From: Xanthomonas cissicola
Lineage (GTDB): Bacteria; Pseudomonadota; Gammaproteobacteria; Xanthomonadales; Xanthomonadaceae
NCBI RefSeq assembly: GCF_008801575.1
Contig: NZ_VZPL01000045.1
Coordinates: 1 to 37,307 of the forward strand
Direction: 5' to 3'
DNA length: 37,307 nt
Shown: positions 8,552 to 17,161 of the stretch, in pieces
How positions within the stretch are numbered: the first letter of the stretch is position 1
How the letters are laid out: each line of letters starts with the position of its first letter
The notes under the pieces: model-generated
What the model saw: the letters and a program-made list of their open reading frames with translations, nothing else
What the model was told of the DNA's origin: nothing
The model's database searches: none
Program-made: the position numbers and the translations under genes

Positions 8552-9574
8552 ATGAGCCGTGCCCGTATCCTGTGTTTTGGTGAGTTATTGCTGCGCCTGG
8601 GGGCGCCTGGTCATGAGTTGCTGCTGCAGCAGCCTCGGCTGGACGTGCACTGCGGCGGTGCGGAGGCCAACGTCGGCGTTTCGCTGGCGCATTTCGGCCA
8701 CGAGGTGGCGATGGTCAGCACGGTGGCGGACAACCCGTTGGGCGCCGCGGTGCTGGGCGAACTGCGCCGGCACGATGTGGATACCCGCCATGTGCGGCGC
8801 GTGGACGGCCGCATGGGCCTGTATTTCTTGACTACCGGGGCGATCCATCGCCCCAGCGAAGTGATCTACGACCGCGCCGACTCGGCCTTTGCGCTGGCAC
8901 CGGCCGACGCCTACGACTGGCCGCGTCTGCTGGAAGGCGCGCAGTGGCTGCATCTGTCCGGGGTGAGCCCGGCATTGGGCGCGGAGGTGGCGCAGGCCAC
9001 GCTGGCGGCGGCACGTGCCGCGCGTGCGGCCGGGGTCAAGGTGTCGTTCGACGGCAACTACCGGCCCAAGTTGTGGCAACGCTGGCAGGGCGATGCGCGC
9101 GGCATCCTGCACCAGCTGTTTGCCTGCGCGGATGTGGTGTTTGCCGATTACCGCGACATCGGCGTGGTGCTGGGCGGGGAGTTCGCGCAGGACACGCTGG
9201 AAGCGCGCGTGGAAGCGGCCGCGCAGCACGCCTTCGCTGCATTCCCGCAGCTGCAGTTGATGGCCTGCACGCAACGCGTGGCGCATCACGTGGACCACCA
9301 CAGCCTGGGCGCGACGCTGGTGCCGCGCCAGGGCGCGGTGGCGCGTGCGCCCAGCGAAGAGCTCACCCCCATCATCGACCGCATTGGCGGCGGCGACGCG
9401 TTTGCGGCCGGCGTGCTGCACGGCCTGATCGAAGGATGGTCGCTGGAGGATACGGTGCGCTTCGGCCTGGCCGCCGGCTGTTTGAAGCATTCGATCCCGG
9501 GCGATTTCAATCCGCTGTCGGTGGCCGATGTGCAGGCCTGCGTGGGCGATGCGCGGTTCGATGTGAGGCGGTGA
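8552..9574 (+). CDS. kdgK: 2-keto-3-deoxygluconate kinase (PfkB family)
   Basis: This enzyme phosphorylates 2-keto-3-deoxygluconate to KDPG with ATP, feeding uronic acids and pectin breakdown products into the Entner-Doudoroff pathway in the cytoplasm. The protein has 340 residues from ATG at 8552, with GAGG about 10 nt upstream; an in-frame start at 8465 would overlap the operator. PfkB signature 1 is seen in GGAEANVGVSLAHFG. Signature 2 is DRIGGGDAFAAG, with the catalytic base Asp282. The substrate-side segment GRMGLYFLTTGAIHRPS and YDRADSAF fits KDG kinases better than ribokinase or fructokinase. It is divergent from the TonB receptor with a shared operator-like motif. A heptamer repeat element begins within its stop codon. 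Confidence 0.88.
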   Translation: MSRARILCFGELLLRLGAPGHELLLQQPRLDVHCGGAEANVGVSLAHFGHEVAMVSTVADNPLGAAVLGELRRHDVDTRHVRRVDGRMGLYFLTTGAIHRPSEVIYDRADSAFALAPADAYDWPRLLEGAQWLHLSGVSPALGAEVAQATLAAARAARAAGVKVSFDGNYRPKLWQRWQGDARGILHQLFACADVVFADYRDIGVVLGGEFAQDTLEARVEAAAQHAFAAFPQLQLMACTQRVAHHVDHHSLGATLVPRQGAVARAPSEELTPIIDRIGGGDAFAAGVLHGLIEGWSLEDTVRFGLAAGCLKHSIPGDFNPLSVADVQACVGDARFDVRR

Positions 9575-9599
9575 ATCGGGAATTGGGAATCGTAAGAGC
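9573..9599 (+). repeat. Heptamer element after the kdgK stop (copy 1)
   Basis: Three tandem GAATCGG-type units, the middle one GAATTGG, begin inside the TGA stop codon and are followed by T and then AAGAGC. The same arrangement in the same orientation relative to the gene is found after fabV and after the response-regulator gene. Single heptamer repeats of this kind are widespread in Xanthomonas. Confidence 0.7.
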
Positions 9600-9740
9600 T
9601 GACAGCGCTGGTTTTCGGCACTGGATTCGAATGTTTTGCCGATAGCACGGCGCATCCGGAACTGGCGCGCGATTGCGCGCCAGCGGGCAGCTGGCAGCTG
9701 GCAGATGCCCGCTAGGTGTTGTTCGCTGCGCTGACGCGTT

Positions 9741-10067
9741 TCAGGCGGGCTTGCGTGCGAGGCGCTTGTTGATGAGCCATGCCATCGCGGCACTTACCAG
9801 CACCACGCAGAGCTAGGCAGGCACGCTGAAGAACGCCGCAATCAATAGCGCGTTCTGCCACGGCGGTGCCGAGCCGTCCTGCATCACCACGGCGCAGACC
9901 ACGGCCGTAGTGATCACAGGATTGGCGAGTGCTTTGAGCGCACCGTGCGCACGGATAAACCGCAACAGCACGGCACAGACGCCACTGACAAGAAAGGCCA
10001 GGACCAGATGCGATAAGTTTGTCCATTGGGGGCCGGGATTCGGAATTAGGGAATGAGGATTCGTCAC
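9741..10067 (-). pseudogene. Small membrane protein gene interrupted by an in-frame TAG
   Basis: From 10067 the frame encodes hydrophobic segments LVLAFLVSGVCAVLLRF and ALANPVITTAVVCAVVM. It then reads NALLIAAFFSVPA and stops at TAG (9813-9815). The same frame continues without a break as LCVVLVSAAMAWLINKR and ends with LARKPA and TGA at 9741-9743. The continuation completes a transmembrane helix with a positive end, so TAG probably replaces TGG (Trp). The N-terminus is also doubtful, because the ATG at 10067 lies in repeat-like sequence. An ATG in another frame (near 10027, MDKLIA) would join this frame if one base were lost. I do not recognise the family. Confidence 0.55.
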
Positions 10068-10080
10068 AGCAGCTCAGCAA

Positions 10081-10105
10081 GACAACCGGCAACGTACCGG
10101 TTGTC
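10081..10105 (-). terminator. Hairpin downstream of fabV
   Basis: GACAACCGG and CCGGTTGTC form a perfect 9-bp stem with a 7-nt loop, 87 bp past the fabV stop on the minus strand. Only TTGCT follows, so it would be a weak intrinsic terminator. Confidence 0.45.
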
Positions 10106-10157
10106 CTTATCGCCAAGTCTTGATGTCCGCCCAAGATCAGTGCTGCATCAAGCCACC

Positions 10158-10192
10158 GCTCTTGCAATTCCCGATTCCCGATTCCCGATTCT
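10158..10192 (-). repeat. Heptamer element after the fabV stop (copy 2)
   Basis: Read on the minus strand, the element starts at the last base of the fabV TGA. It has four GAATCGG-like units (the last GAATTG), then C and AAGAGC. Number of units aside, it matches the element after kdgK. Confidence 0.7.
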
Positions 10193-11400
10193 CAGCCCAA
10201 CTCGATGCAATCGAAGCTGACATCCGTCGCCACGTCGGCGTCGTAATCCACGTCGGTGCGCTCGAAGCCGAACAGCTTGAGGAACTCGTGCTTGTAGCCG
10301 GCGTAGTCGGTGAGCTCGAACAGGTTCTCGGTCGTGACCTGCGGCCATAGCGCCTTGCAGGCGTCCTGCACGTCGTCGCGCAATTCCCAGTCGTCCAGGC
10401 GCAGACGGTTTTCGTCGTCCACCTGCGCCGGCTGGCCGTCTTCGCGGTACAGGCGCTCGCGGAACAGGCGGTCGAGCTGCTCGATGGTGCCTTCGTGCAG
10501 GCCCTTTTCTTTCATGATCTTGTAGACCATGGAGATGTACAGCGGCATCACCGGAATGGCCGCGCTGGCCTGGGTGACCACCGACTTGAGCACCGCCACA
10601 TTGGCGCCGCCACCGCGCTTGGCCAGGCGCGCATTCAAGCGCTGCGCGGTGTGGTCCAGGTCGACCTTGGCCTTGCCGAGTGCGCCATGCCAGTAGATCG
10701 GCCAGGTGATTTCGGTGCCGATATAGCTGAAGGCCACGCTGCGCGCGCCATCGGCGAGCACGCCGGCGCCTTCCAGCGCGTCGATCCACAATTCCCAATC
10801 CTGCCCGCCCATCACGGTGACGGTATCTTCGATCTCCTGCGCGCTGGCCGGCTCGATCGAGGCCTGGATGATGGTGTCCTTGTTGGTGTCGATGGCGGTG
10901 GCGGTATAGGTCTGCCCGATCGGCTTGAGCGCCGAGCGCTTGACTTCGCCGCTGCCCGGCAGCTTGCGCACCGGCGAGGCCAGCGAATACACCACCAGGT
11001 CGACCTGCCCGCCCATCTCGGTCTTGATCAGCTCGATCACCTTCGCGCGCGCGGCATCGGAAAACGCGTCGCCATTGATCGACTTGCTATACAGCCCGGC
11101 CGCCTTGGCATGTTTGTCGAACGCGGCCGAGTTGTACCAGCCGGCCGTGCCGGCCTTGCTGGCGGTGCCGGGCTTTTCGAAGAACACGCCCAGCGTGTCC
11201 GCACCGAACCCGAAGGCAGCGGTGATGCGCGAGGCCAGGCCGTAGCCGCTGGACGCGCCGATCACCAGCACTTTCTTGGGGCCGTCGGTGCGTACGCCAC
11301 GCGCACGCGTTGCAGCAATCTGCTCGAGCACATTGCGCTCGCAGCCAAGCGGATGCGTGGTGGTGCAGATGAAGCCGCGCACTTTGGGATGGATGATCAA
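10192..11400 (-). CDS. fabV: Trans-2-enoyl-[ACP/CoA] reductase FabV
   Basis: FabV carries out the last, NADH-dependent reduction in each fatty-acid elongation cycle and is the triclosan-resistant alternative to FabI. The product has 402 residues from a TTG start at 11400, which has AGGAG 7 nt upstream and gives the N-terminus [19 protein letters not shown] typical of the family. The Rossmann motif is [10 protein letters not shown] (about 48-57), with Tyr53. The catalytic Tyr-x8-Lys is [10 protein letters not shown], and [13 protein letters not shown] follows further on. The C-terminal FAD-like/substrate-cap segment ends VSFDCIELG. The gene is monocistronic in appearance, divergent from the STAND regulator, and followed by a heptamer element and a hairpin. 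A long open frame continuing upstream to 14973 is only the antisense of the regulator. Confidence 0.95.
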   Translation of the reverse strand: MIIHPKVRGFICTTTHPLGCERNVLEQIAATRARGVRTDGPKKVLVIGASSGYGLASRITAAFGFGADTLGVFFEKPGTASKAGTAGWYNSAAFDKHAKAAGLYSKSINGDAFSDAARAKVIELIKTEMGGQVDLVVYSLASPVRKLPGSGEVKRSALKPIGQTYTATAIDTNKDTIIQASIEPASAQEIEDTVTVMGGQDWELWIDALEGAGVLADGARSVAFSYIGTEITWPIYWHGALGKAKVDLDHTAQRLNARLAKRGGGANVAVLKSVVTQASAAIPVMPLYISMVYKIMKEKGLHEGTIEQLDRLFRERLYREDGQPAQVDDENRLRLDDWELRDDVQDACKALWPQVTTENLFELTDYAGYKHEFLKLFGFERTDVDYDADVATDVSFDCIELG

Positions 11401-11679
11401 TGTGAACTCCTGGTCAGCAAGATGCTGGCGGCATCTTAGTGCGTGTGGCGCGCACGAAACAGCCTGATGCGTAACACACGCCGCTGTATGGACGTACCTG
11501 AAGGCGGCCGCAGGGCAGCCTGACGCCAGCACCTGCGCGCGCGCAGCAACGAACAGCGACCGTAATCGACTTACCCGGCAGCGGGCTGTGCTACGTTTCC
11601 GCCCTGCCGTGCCGTGCCTGGCCGCGCCTGATGGCGATTGTCGAGGCCCCTTCCAGTTGTGCGACCGGTGATTTGAGCG

Positions 11680-14600
11680 ATGTCTCTTCGAAGCGAGCGC
11701 GTCACGCAGCTGGGCTCCGTTCCGCGGTTCCGTCTTGGCCCGCTGCTGGTCGAGCCGGAGCGGCTGACGCTGATCGACGACGGCCGGACCATCACGCTGG
11801 AACCGCGCATGATGGAAGTGCTGATCGCGCTGGCCGAGCGCGCCGGCGAGGTCATCAGCGCCGAGCAGTTGTTGATCGAGGTGTGGCACGGCAGCTTCTA
11901 CGGCGATAACCCGGTGCACAAGACCATCGCCCAGCTGCGCCGCAAGCTCGGCGACGACAGCCGCCAGCCGCGCTTTATCGAGACCATCCGCAAGCGTGGC
12001 TACCGGCTGCTGCCGAAGGTTGTGTTTCCCGACGATTACCGCGGTGCGGTGATCGGTACGCCGGCATGGGGGCATGGCAACCCGTACATGGGGCTGCAGG
12101 CATTCGACCCGGCACATGCAGACGTGTTCTTCGGCCGCAGCCATGCCATTGCGCAGGTGCTGGGCGCGTTGCGCGCGCAATTGCACAGCCGGCGCGGGCT
12201 GGTGCTGGTGAGCGGCGCCAGCGGCTGCGGCAAGACCTCGTTGCTGCGCGCCGGCGTGGTGCCGTTGCTGTGCCAGCCCGGCGGCCTGGATGGGCTGGAG
12301 GCCATCGCGGTGGCGTACTGCAACCTGGCGCAATGCCGCGGCGGCGATGTGCTGGACACGCTCGCACGCGCACTGGGGCAATGGGCACCGGGTGGGCGCG
12401 CGGTGCTGTCGCCGGCGCAGACGGCACGCCTGCCCGAATGGCTGCAGCAACCTGCGCCGCTGCATGCGGCCATCGACGAAGCGATGCGCCAGAGCGCTCA
12501 CGCGCGCGACAACGTGCACACCCAGCGCCATCTGCTGCTGGTCATCGACCATGCCGAAGCGATGGTGGCCACGCCCGGCATCACTGCCGCCGATCGCGCC
12601 GCGCTGGCAGCGGCCTTGCACGCGCTCTGTGCCAGCGCGCACGTGGCCGTGCTGATGCTCACCCGCAGCGATTTCTATCCGCGCCTGATCGATGCACTGC
12701 CGGACATCGTCGAGCTCAAACGCGGCGATGGGCACGTGGATCTGCTGCCGCCACGCGATGGCGAGATCGGCCAGATCATTCGCATACCGGCAGCGATGGC
12801 CGGGCTGCGCTTCGAAGAAGACCACGGCGGCGCCGGCCGCCTGGACGATGTGCTGCGCGATGCCACCACGCGCCAGCCCGACGCACTGCCATTGCTGCAA
12901 CATCTGCTGCATGCCCTGCATGCGCAGCGCAGCGACGATGGCGTGCTGACGTTCGTGGCGTATGGCGCGCTGGGCGGGCTGGAAGGCGCGCTGGCGCATC
13001 ATGCCGAACAGACGTTTCGCGCATTGCCTTCCGATGCGCGGGCCGCGCTGGGCGAGGTGCTGACGCTGCTGAGCGTGATCCACCCCGACAGCGATGCCGT
13101 CACCGCGCGGCGTGCGCTGTGGTCGGCACTGCCGGCCAGCAGCGCAGCGCGCGTGCTGGTGGATGCGTTCGTGCATGCGCGCCTGTTCGTCAGCGAGCTG
13201 GTGGCCGGCGAGCCGGGCTTTGCGGTCGCGCACGAAGCCCTGTTGCGGCAATGGCCGCGCGCAGCCGAGTGGATCCATGAAAACCGCCGCCTGTTGCAGG
13301 CACGCAAGCGGCTGCAACTGGCGGCACAGCGCTGGGCCGCCGAAGGCCGGCGCAGCGATCACTTGCTCAACAGCGGCCGCCCGCTGAGCGAAGCACGCGA
13401 GGCTGCACGGCGCATGCCGCAGGATCTGGACGCACTGGATCATGCCTTCCTGCGCGCCTGCGAACGCTCCCAACGCCAGCGCCGCGGTCTGTACGCCGCC
13501 GCTGCCGCACTGCTGGTGGTGCTGGCCAGCGCCTCGCTGCTGCTCGGCTGGCGGGCGCGCCAGGCCCAGCAAGTGGCCGAACAACGCCGCGATCAAGCCC
13601 AGCAACTGGTGGGCTATATGCTGGGCGACCTGGCCGAGCAGTTGCGCACCGTGGGCAACCTCAAGCTGCTCGATAGCGTCGGCAGCCGTGCGCTGCGTTA
13701 TCTGGAAGACCTGCCCCGGGCGGGCATGGCAACCGGTGATCTGATCAACCACGCACGTGCGCTGCGTACCACCGGCGAAGTGCTGATGAATCAGGGCAAG
13801 CTGGAGGAGGCGCAGGCCGCATTCATGCGTGCCGCGTCCACTGCCGAGCAGGCGCGGACGCAGGCGCCGGAGGCAGTGGAGGCGCATGCGGAAATAGGTC
13901 AGACGGCGTATTGGCTGGGCAACATGGCCTATCGCAGCAAACAGTTTCCGTTGGCGCGCACCCATTGGTCGCAGTATCTGGCCGCCAGCGAATGGTTGGT
14001 GCGCACCGCGCCAGATGATCCACACTGGCAACTGGAGTTGTCGTACGCGCTCAACAATCTTGGCACGCTGGCGCGTAGCGAAGGGCAGGCCAACACGGCG
14101 ATCGGCTTGTTCGCCCGCTCGATCGCGCTCAAACGCCAGGTATTGGCGCGTACCCCAGACAACGCGTCCGTGCGCTACGAGCTTGTCGACAGCCTGTCCT
14201 GGCTGAGTCTGGCGCAGGAAACCCAGGGCCTGCTGGCACCGGCCGAACAGGGCTATCGCGAGCAGATCGAAACACTGCGCCTGCTGGTGCAGCACGATCC
14301 CGATGCCAACGCCTGGCGACGGCGCATGGCCACCTCGTTGGTGCGCACCTCCAATCTGGCGCTGGCACGCGGTCACCTGGCGCAGGCGCAAGCCGACGCG
14401 CAAGCCAGCGTGGGGATGCTGGAACCGCTGGTCGCGCAGCAGCCGGACAACCGCACCTGGCGCCGCGATCTGGCGCATGCCTATGCGCAGGCCGGCTGGG
14501 TGGCCGCGCTGGACGGGCACGCCGCTGCGGCCACGCGCCAGCTGACCCAGGCGCGGCAGACGCTGGCAGGCGTGCTGGCGCACCAGCCGCTGCCGGAATG

Positions 14601-15027
14601 GGAATGGCTGGACGCCATCATCGCGTTGCGCTTGAACCGGGTGCAGGGACTGCGTGGCGACCGCCAGACGGCCAGTCTGGCGGCGATCGTGGCGCGGCTG
14701 GATGCCCTGCATCAGGCCAAACCGGCCGACCTGATCGGCGTGTCGGCGCTGGCGACTGCATTGGTCTGGTATGGCGAACAGCTGGACGCCAACGGCGATC
14801 ACGTCGGTGCACGCGCCGCCTGGCAACGGACGGTGGCAGTGCTCGGCGCCGATATCGGCAATAGTCGCGACAAGACCTTGCTCGACCCCTGGATTCGCGC
14901 ACAGATCCATCTGGGTCGGCGCGCTGCCGTGACGCAACAGCTCGGATGGCTGTATCAAGCGGGCTACCGCCACCCGGGATTCGTTTCCCTCTATGCCCCG
15001 CTCTTCAAGGAATCACCAACGTCATGA
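11680..15027 (+). CDS. Membrane-anchored winged-helix / STAND ATPase / TPR transcriptional regulator
   Basis: The 1115-residue protein has four parts. Residues about 15-110 are an OmpR/CadC-type winged helix ([50 protein letters not shown]). Residues about 128-600 are an nSTAND1-type NTPase: [18 protein letters not shown], Walker [10 protein letters not shown] with Lys185, and Walker [11 protein letters not shown] around Asp290. One TM helix lies at about 602-628 ([21 protein letters not shown]). The remainder is helical repeats of TPR type. By analogy with CadC/ToxR the TPR part would lie in the periplasm and the DNA-binding and ATPase parts inside, so it could pass a signal directly to a promoter. 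It overlaps the next gene by 4 bp (ATGA). Target genes and stimulus are unknown. Confidence 0.85.
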   Translation: MSLRSERVTQLGSVPRFRLGPLLVEPERLTLIDDGRTITLEPRMMEVLIALAERAGEVISAEQLLIEVWHGSFYGDNPVHKTIAQLRRKLGDDSRQPRFIETIRKRGYRLLPKVVFPDDYRGAVIGTPAWGHGNPYMGLQAFDPAHADVFFGRSHAIAQVLGALRAQLHSRRGLVLVSGASGCGKTSLLRAGVVPLLCQPGGLDGLEAIAVAYCNLAQCRGGDVLDTLARALGQWAPGGRAVLSPAQTARLPEWLQQPAPLHAAIDEAMRQSAHARDNVHTQRHLLLVIDHAEAMVATPGITAADRAALAAALHALCASAHVAVLMLTRSDFYPRLIDALPDIVELKRGDGHVDLLPPRDGEIGQIIRIPAAMAGLRFEEDHGGAGRLDDVLRDATTRQPDALPLLQHLLHALHAQRSDDGVLTFVAYGALGGLEGALAHHAEQTFRALPSDARAALGEVLTLLSVIHPDSDAVTARRALWSALPASSAARVLVDAFVHARLFVSELVAGEPGFAVAHEALLRQWPRAAEWIHENRRLLQARKRLQLAAQRWAAEGRRSDHLLNSGRPLSEAREAARRMPQDLDALDHAFLRACERSQRQRRGLYAAAAALLVVLASASLLLGWRARQAQQVAEQRRDQAQQLVGYMLGDLAEQLRTVGNLKLLDSVGSRALRYLEDLPRAGMATGDLINHARALRTTGEVLMNQGKLEEAQAAFMRAASTAEQARTQAPEAVEAHAEIGQTAYWLGNMAYRSKQFPLARTHWSQYLAASEWLVRTAPDDPHWQLELSYALNNLGTLARSEGQANTAIGLFARSIALKRQVLARTPDNASVRYELVDSLSWLSLAQETQGLLAPAEQGYREQIETLRLLVQHDPDANAWRRRMATSLVRTSNLALARGHLAQAQADAQASVGMLEPLVAQQPDNRTWRRDLAHAYAQAGWVAALDGHAAAATRQLTQARQTLAGVLAHQPLPEWEWLDAIIALRLNRVQGLRGDRQTASLAAIVARLDALHQAKPADLIGVSALATALVWYGEQLDANGDHVGARAAWQRTVAVLGADIGNSRDKTLLDPWIRAQIHLGRRAAVTQQLGWLYQAGYRHPGFVSLYAPLFKESPTS

Positions 15028-15422
15028 CCGATCCCCAGATCATCCCCATCACACTGACCGTGGCGCACGTTGAGTTCGGCGGCAATACCGGCAGGGGCGC
15101 CTACTTCTACAGCTTCTCGCCTGACCTGCTGATCGTGGGCAAGGGCGAGCAGGACGTGACCCTTTGCTACAGGTTCTGCGGTTCGGTGCCCAAGCGCTTC
15201 AAGATCATCAGCCTGCTGAGTTCCGATGCGACCGGTCAGATCGGCAAGCCGGATATCAATCCCGATGGCCAGAGCGTGACGGTCGTCAATGCCAACAACA
15301 AGCCGACGCTGATCTTTTTCACCGTGGTGGTGAAGGACACAATCACCGGCGCGCATTTCAGCTGCGACCCCCAGGTCGGCAACGACCCGGAAATTTCGCC
15401 GACCGAATTCGGGCGTCACTGA
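15024..15422 (+). CDS. DP-EP family small protein
   Basis: The gene encodes 132 residues starting [20 protein letters not shown]. The start is set by the ATGA overlap with the STAND regulator and an AAGGA 12 nt upstream. No signal peptide or membrane helix is seen. The beta-rich sequence ends with HFSCDPQVGNDPEISPTEFG, whose DPQVxNDP pattern fits my memory of the small DP-EP family, whose function is not established. The 4-bp overlap implies translational coupling, so the two products are probably made together and may act together, for example as sensor or effector and regulator. The family call is from memory of a motif and is moderately secure. Confidence 0.65.
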   Translation: MTDPQIIPITLTVAHVEFGGNTGRGAYFYSFSPDLLIVGKGEQDVTLCYRFCGSVPKRFKIISLLSSDATGQIGKPDINPDGQSVTVVNANNKPTLIFFTVVVKDTITGAHFSCDPQVGNDPEISPTEFGRH

Positions 15423-15437
15423 TCGTCGCGTCCACTT

Positions 15438-15463
15438 CCGTCCGACGGTGCGCCGTCGGACGG
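15438..15463 (+). terminator. Perfect 11-bp hairpin after the DP-EP gene
   Basis: CCGTCCGACGG and CCGTCGGACGG pair fully around TGCG, 15 bp past the stop. No T-run follows. It lies between convergent transcription units and could work as a terminator or be an extragenic palindrome. Confidence 0.5.
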
Positions 15464-15674
15464 GAGCCGCAGCGCGATCGACGGGCGGCTCGGTCGCAAA
15501 CGGCAACAGGCCCGGCGCTGGCGCGTGTGACGAAGGGTGGGAGCCGCTCTGCAGCGGACCTCCTGCACGCGCGACGCGCCTTCATGCAGGCACTCAGTTG
15601 GTGTCACGGACATAGGGATCGATAGCCTTGGGCGTCAGGGCGATCAGGCGACCGGCAGGAAAATGGGAGATCAC

Positions 15675-16193
15675 CTAGGTGTCTGGCGCATCGCTTCCGA
15701 AAGGCACATCGAAAGTGGACGCCAGAATGCGCGCCCATCCTTCCGGGTAGGTGTTGCCGCTGACATGGACAACACTCATCGAAGGCCAATGCACTTGGTG
15801 TTTTGTCTGCGGATCCGTCAGGTCGGCCTGTCCGATCAGCACCCGGCGCGATTGGAGAAATGGTGGTTTGGCGCGTGCTGCCGGCCGAAGTTTGAAACTA
15901 TAGGTGCCCGTCTCAGGGTAATGCAGCTCGATGATCGATGCCGGCGAGGCGACGGTGACCTGAAATTGTTTCTCGTCCCCGGCGTCGCTCGACGTGGCGC
16001 TTTCAAGGTGGCGCCACTGGCGGTCGGGGATCGGACGCGCCAACACGATGACCGCGCCGCCTTTTTCCAGCATCGGCGCATCGACGCTCACGATCAAGCG
16101 CGACGATAACGTTGGTTGCTTCGCACAGCCGGTGGCGGTCAGGAGCGAGCACGTCGCCATCAAGACGGCGCAGACAACCCGATACAGGCTCAT
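15675..16193 (-). CDS. Small lipoprotein, probably shortened by a TAG codon
   Basis: 172 residues from ATG at 16193, starting MSLYRVVCAVLMATCSLL and reaching a lipobox TATGC at about Cys23, so export and lipidation are expected. The mature part is beta-rich with an Ig-like flavour (RLIVSVDAPMLEKGGAVIVL, FQVTVASPASIIELHYPE). The frame ends in TAG at 15675-15677. It stays open beyond that for 26 codons (VISHFPAGRLIALTPKAIDP, then YVRDTN) to TGA at 15594-15596, and that extension looks like real protein, so TAG may have replaced TGG. If so, the intact protein would have 199 residues. Upstream, the frame of the 16795 gene, if read through its own TAG, would end in an ATGA overlap with this start. 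Family not recognised. Confidence 0.6.
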   Translation of the reverse strand: MSLYRVVCAVLMATCSLLTATGCAKQPTLSSRLIVSVDAPMLEKGGAVIVLARPIPDRQWRHLESATSSDAGDEKQFQVTVASPASIIELHYPETGTYSFKLRPAARAKPPFLQSRRVLIGQADLTDPQTKHQVHWPSMSVVHVSGNTYPEGWARILASTFDVPFGSDAPDT

Positions 16194-16396
16194 CCAGTCA
16201 TGTTCCTCAGCACTGCGCTTCCACGTGGAAGATCGAGGCGACCTTGGATGTTTATACGTCTCTTCGCATCGACCGTGTCGCTGCGCGCCTGGCGTGCGTC
16301 GGCCGATCCAGCAGGATTGCGGCGTGCTGCTGTCTCCACCTGGCATCGATCGGGCGCCGCGGCAATGGCGCATCCCAGGCAACCACGCGGGCGCGG

Positions 16397-16795
16397 CTAT
16401 ATGTCGGCCGACCTGCGCAGCCGCTCGTCGCGCTCGGTTCCGTTGCTGAAGGCCGGCTTGATCTGGCCACGCGTCGACCACGTACCGGCCATGCCGGTGT
16501 CCGTGCCCGCGTGGTCAGGGCCAGCGGTCTGGCCGACCTTGCGTGGCCGACTCGCCAGGTCTTGGCGCCAACCGTCCCCATCGAAGCGCCTGATCAGCCG
16601 ATCGCAGGCATGGGCAGCCGTCGCCTGCGCTGCCGACGCGTATCCCACGACGGCCCACATGTCGCGTTCGGGGACCGCTGGGATCGGCAACGCAGCGCGG
16701 GACCAGCTGATCGGCAATTCGGCCTGGGTCGGCGCGCCCCAGGCGCTGGTGGACAGCACGACGATCACCACGAACCACGACCGGACCAGGCGCAT
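16397..16795 (-). CDS. Small exported hypothetical protein
   Basis: 132 residues from ATG at 16795 with GGAG 6 nt upstream. A signal peptide is clear (MRLVRSWFVVIVVLSTSAWG, then APTQA). The next part reads normally (DMWAVVGYASAAQATAAHAC), while the C-terminal half is rich in Arg and Gly and may be out of frame or degenerate. The frame ends in TAG at 16397-16399. It continues open for 68 codons to TGA at 16190-16192, which overlaps the next gene's ATG as ATGA. That overlap hints that the original gene ran to 16190 and was coupled to the lipoprotein gene, but the extension does not look strongly protein-like. Function unknown. Confidence 0.5.
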   Translation of the reverse strand: MRLVRSWFVVIVVLSTSAWGAPTQAELPISWSRAALPIPAVPERDMWAVVGYASAAQATAAHACDRLIRRFDGDGWRQDLASRPRKVGQTAGPDHAGTDTGMAGTWSTRGQIKPAFSNGTERDERLRRSADI

Positions 16796-17045
16796 GACGG
16801 ACTCCGCAGCAGACCGGAGCGCGGCGCGTCCCCGGGCGGCCTCGCTGGCCGCCGGATCACCTTCGTGCGTGGGTCCGCGCCTGACCTGACGGCAACCTTA
16901 CGGTTGCTGGCCGAAGCTGACGGTTGCCCATAAATCGTTATGGAACAGTCACATAGGAATGCTGGCCTGAGCCGGTTCGACGCTAGGGACACACTACAAG
17001 GTGGCGCAACGGCACCAACTGGCGTTACCCGCACCCTCACCCCAA

Positions 17046-17068
17046 CCCCTCTCCCAGGGGGAGAGGGG
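17046..17068. repeat. Interspersed palindromic repeat (REP-like)
   Basis: CCCCTCTCCC and GGGAGAGGGG pair perfectly around AGG. The preceding ACCCTCACCCCAAC and following CTTTAGG are the context commonly seen around this type of xanthomonad intergenic palindrome. It lies about 94 bp downstream of the response-regulator stop and differs in sequence from the repeat at 1222. Confidence 0.6.
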
Positions 17069-17126
17069 CTTTAGGTTCCCCCTTGCTCTAGGGCTTTCTG
17101 ATCCGGTCCAAACTGCCCAACCGCCC

Positions 17127-17154
17127 GCTCTTCCGATTCCCGATTCCCGATTCC
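17127..17154 (-). repeat. Heptamer element after the response-regulator stop (copy 3)
   Basis: Three perfect tandem units (CGATTCC on the plus strand) are flanked by GCTCTT and C on the side away from the gene. In the gene's sense direction it reads as heptamers, then G, then AAGAGC, like the elements after kdgK and fabV. It begins 7 bp after the stop codon. Confidence 0.7.
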
Positions 17155-17161
17155 CCCGCCC

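Larger units (their letters stand above)
16796..17161. other. Gene-free interval with repeats
   Basis: No convincing gene lies between the exported-protein start (16795) and the response-regulator stop (17162). The interval holds a small GCAACC/GGTTGC inverted repeat near 16892-16907, a palindromic REP-like repeat (17046-17068) and a heptamer element (17127-17154). Confidence 0.6.

Noticed and set aside
10165..10192. CRISPR array
   Set aside because: The repeated unit is a 7-mer with no spacers and no cas genes nearby; it is a simple tandem heptamer.
10192..14973. A 1593-codon open minus-strand frame that includes fabV
   Set aside because: Only the fabV part (to 11400) looks like protein. 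The rest is antisense to the STAND regulator and has the His/Gln/Arg-rich composition of a shadow frame in GC-rich DNA.
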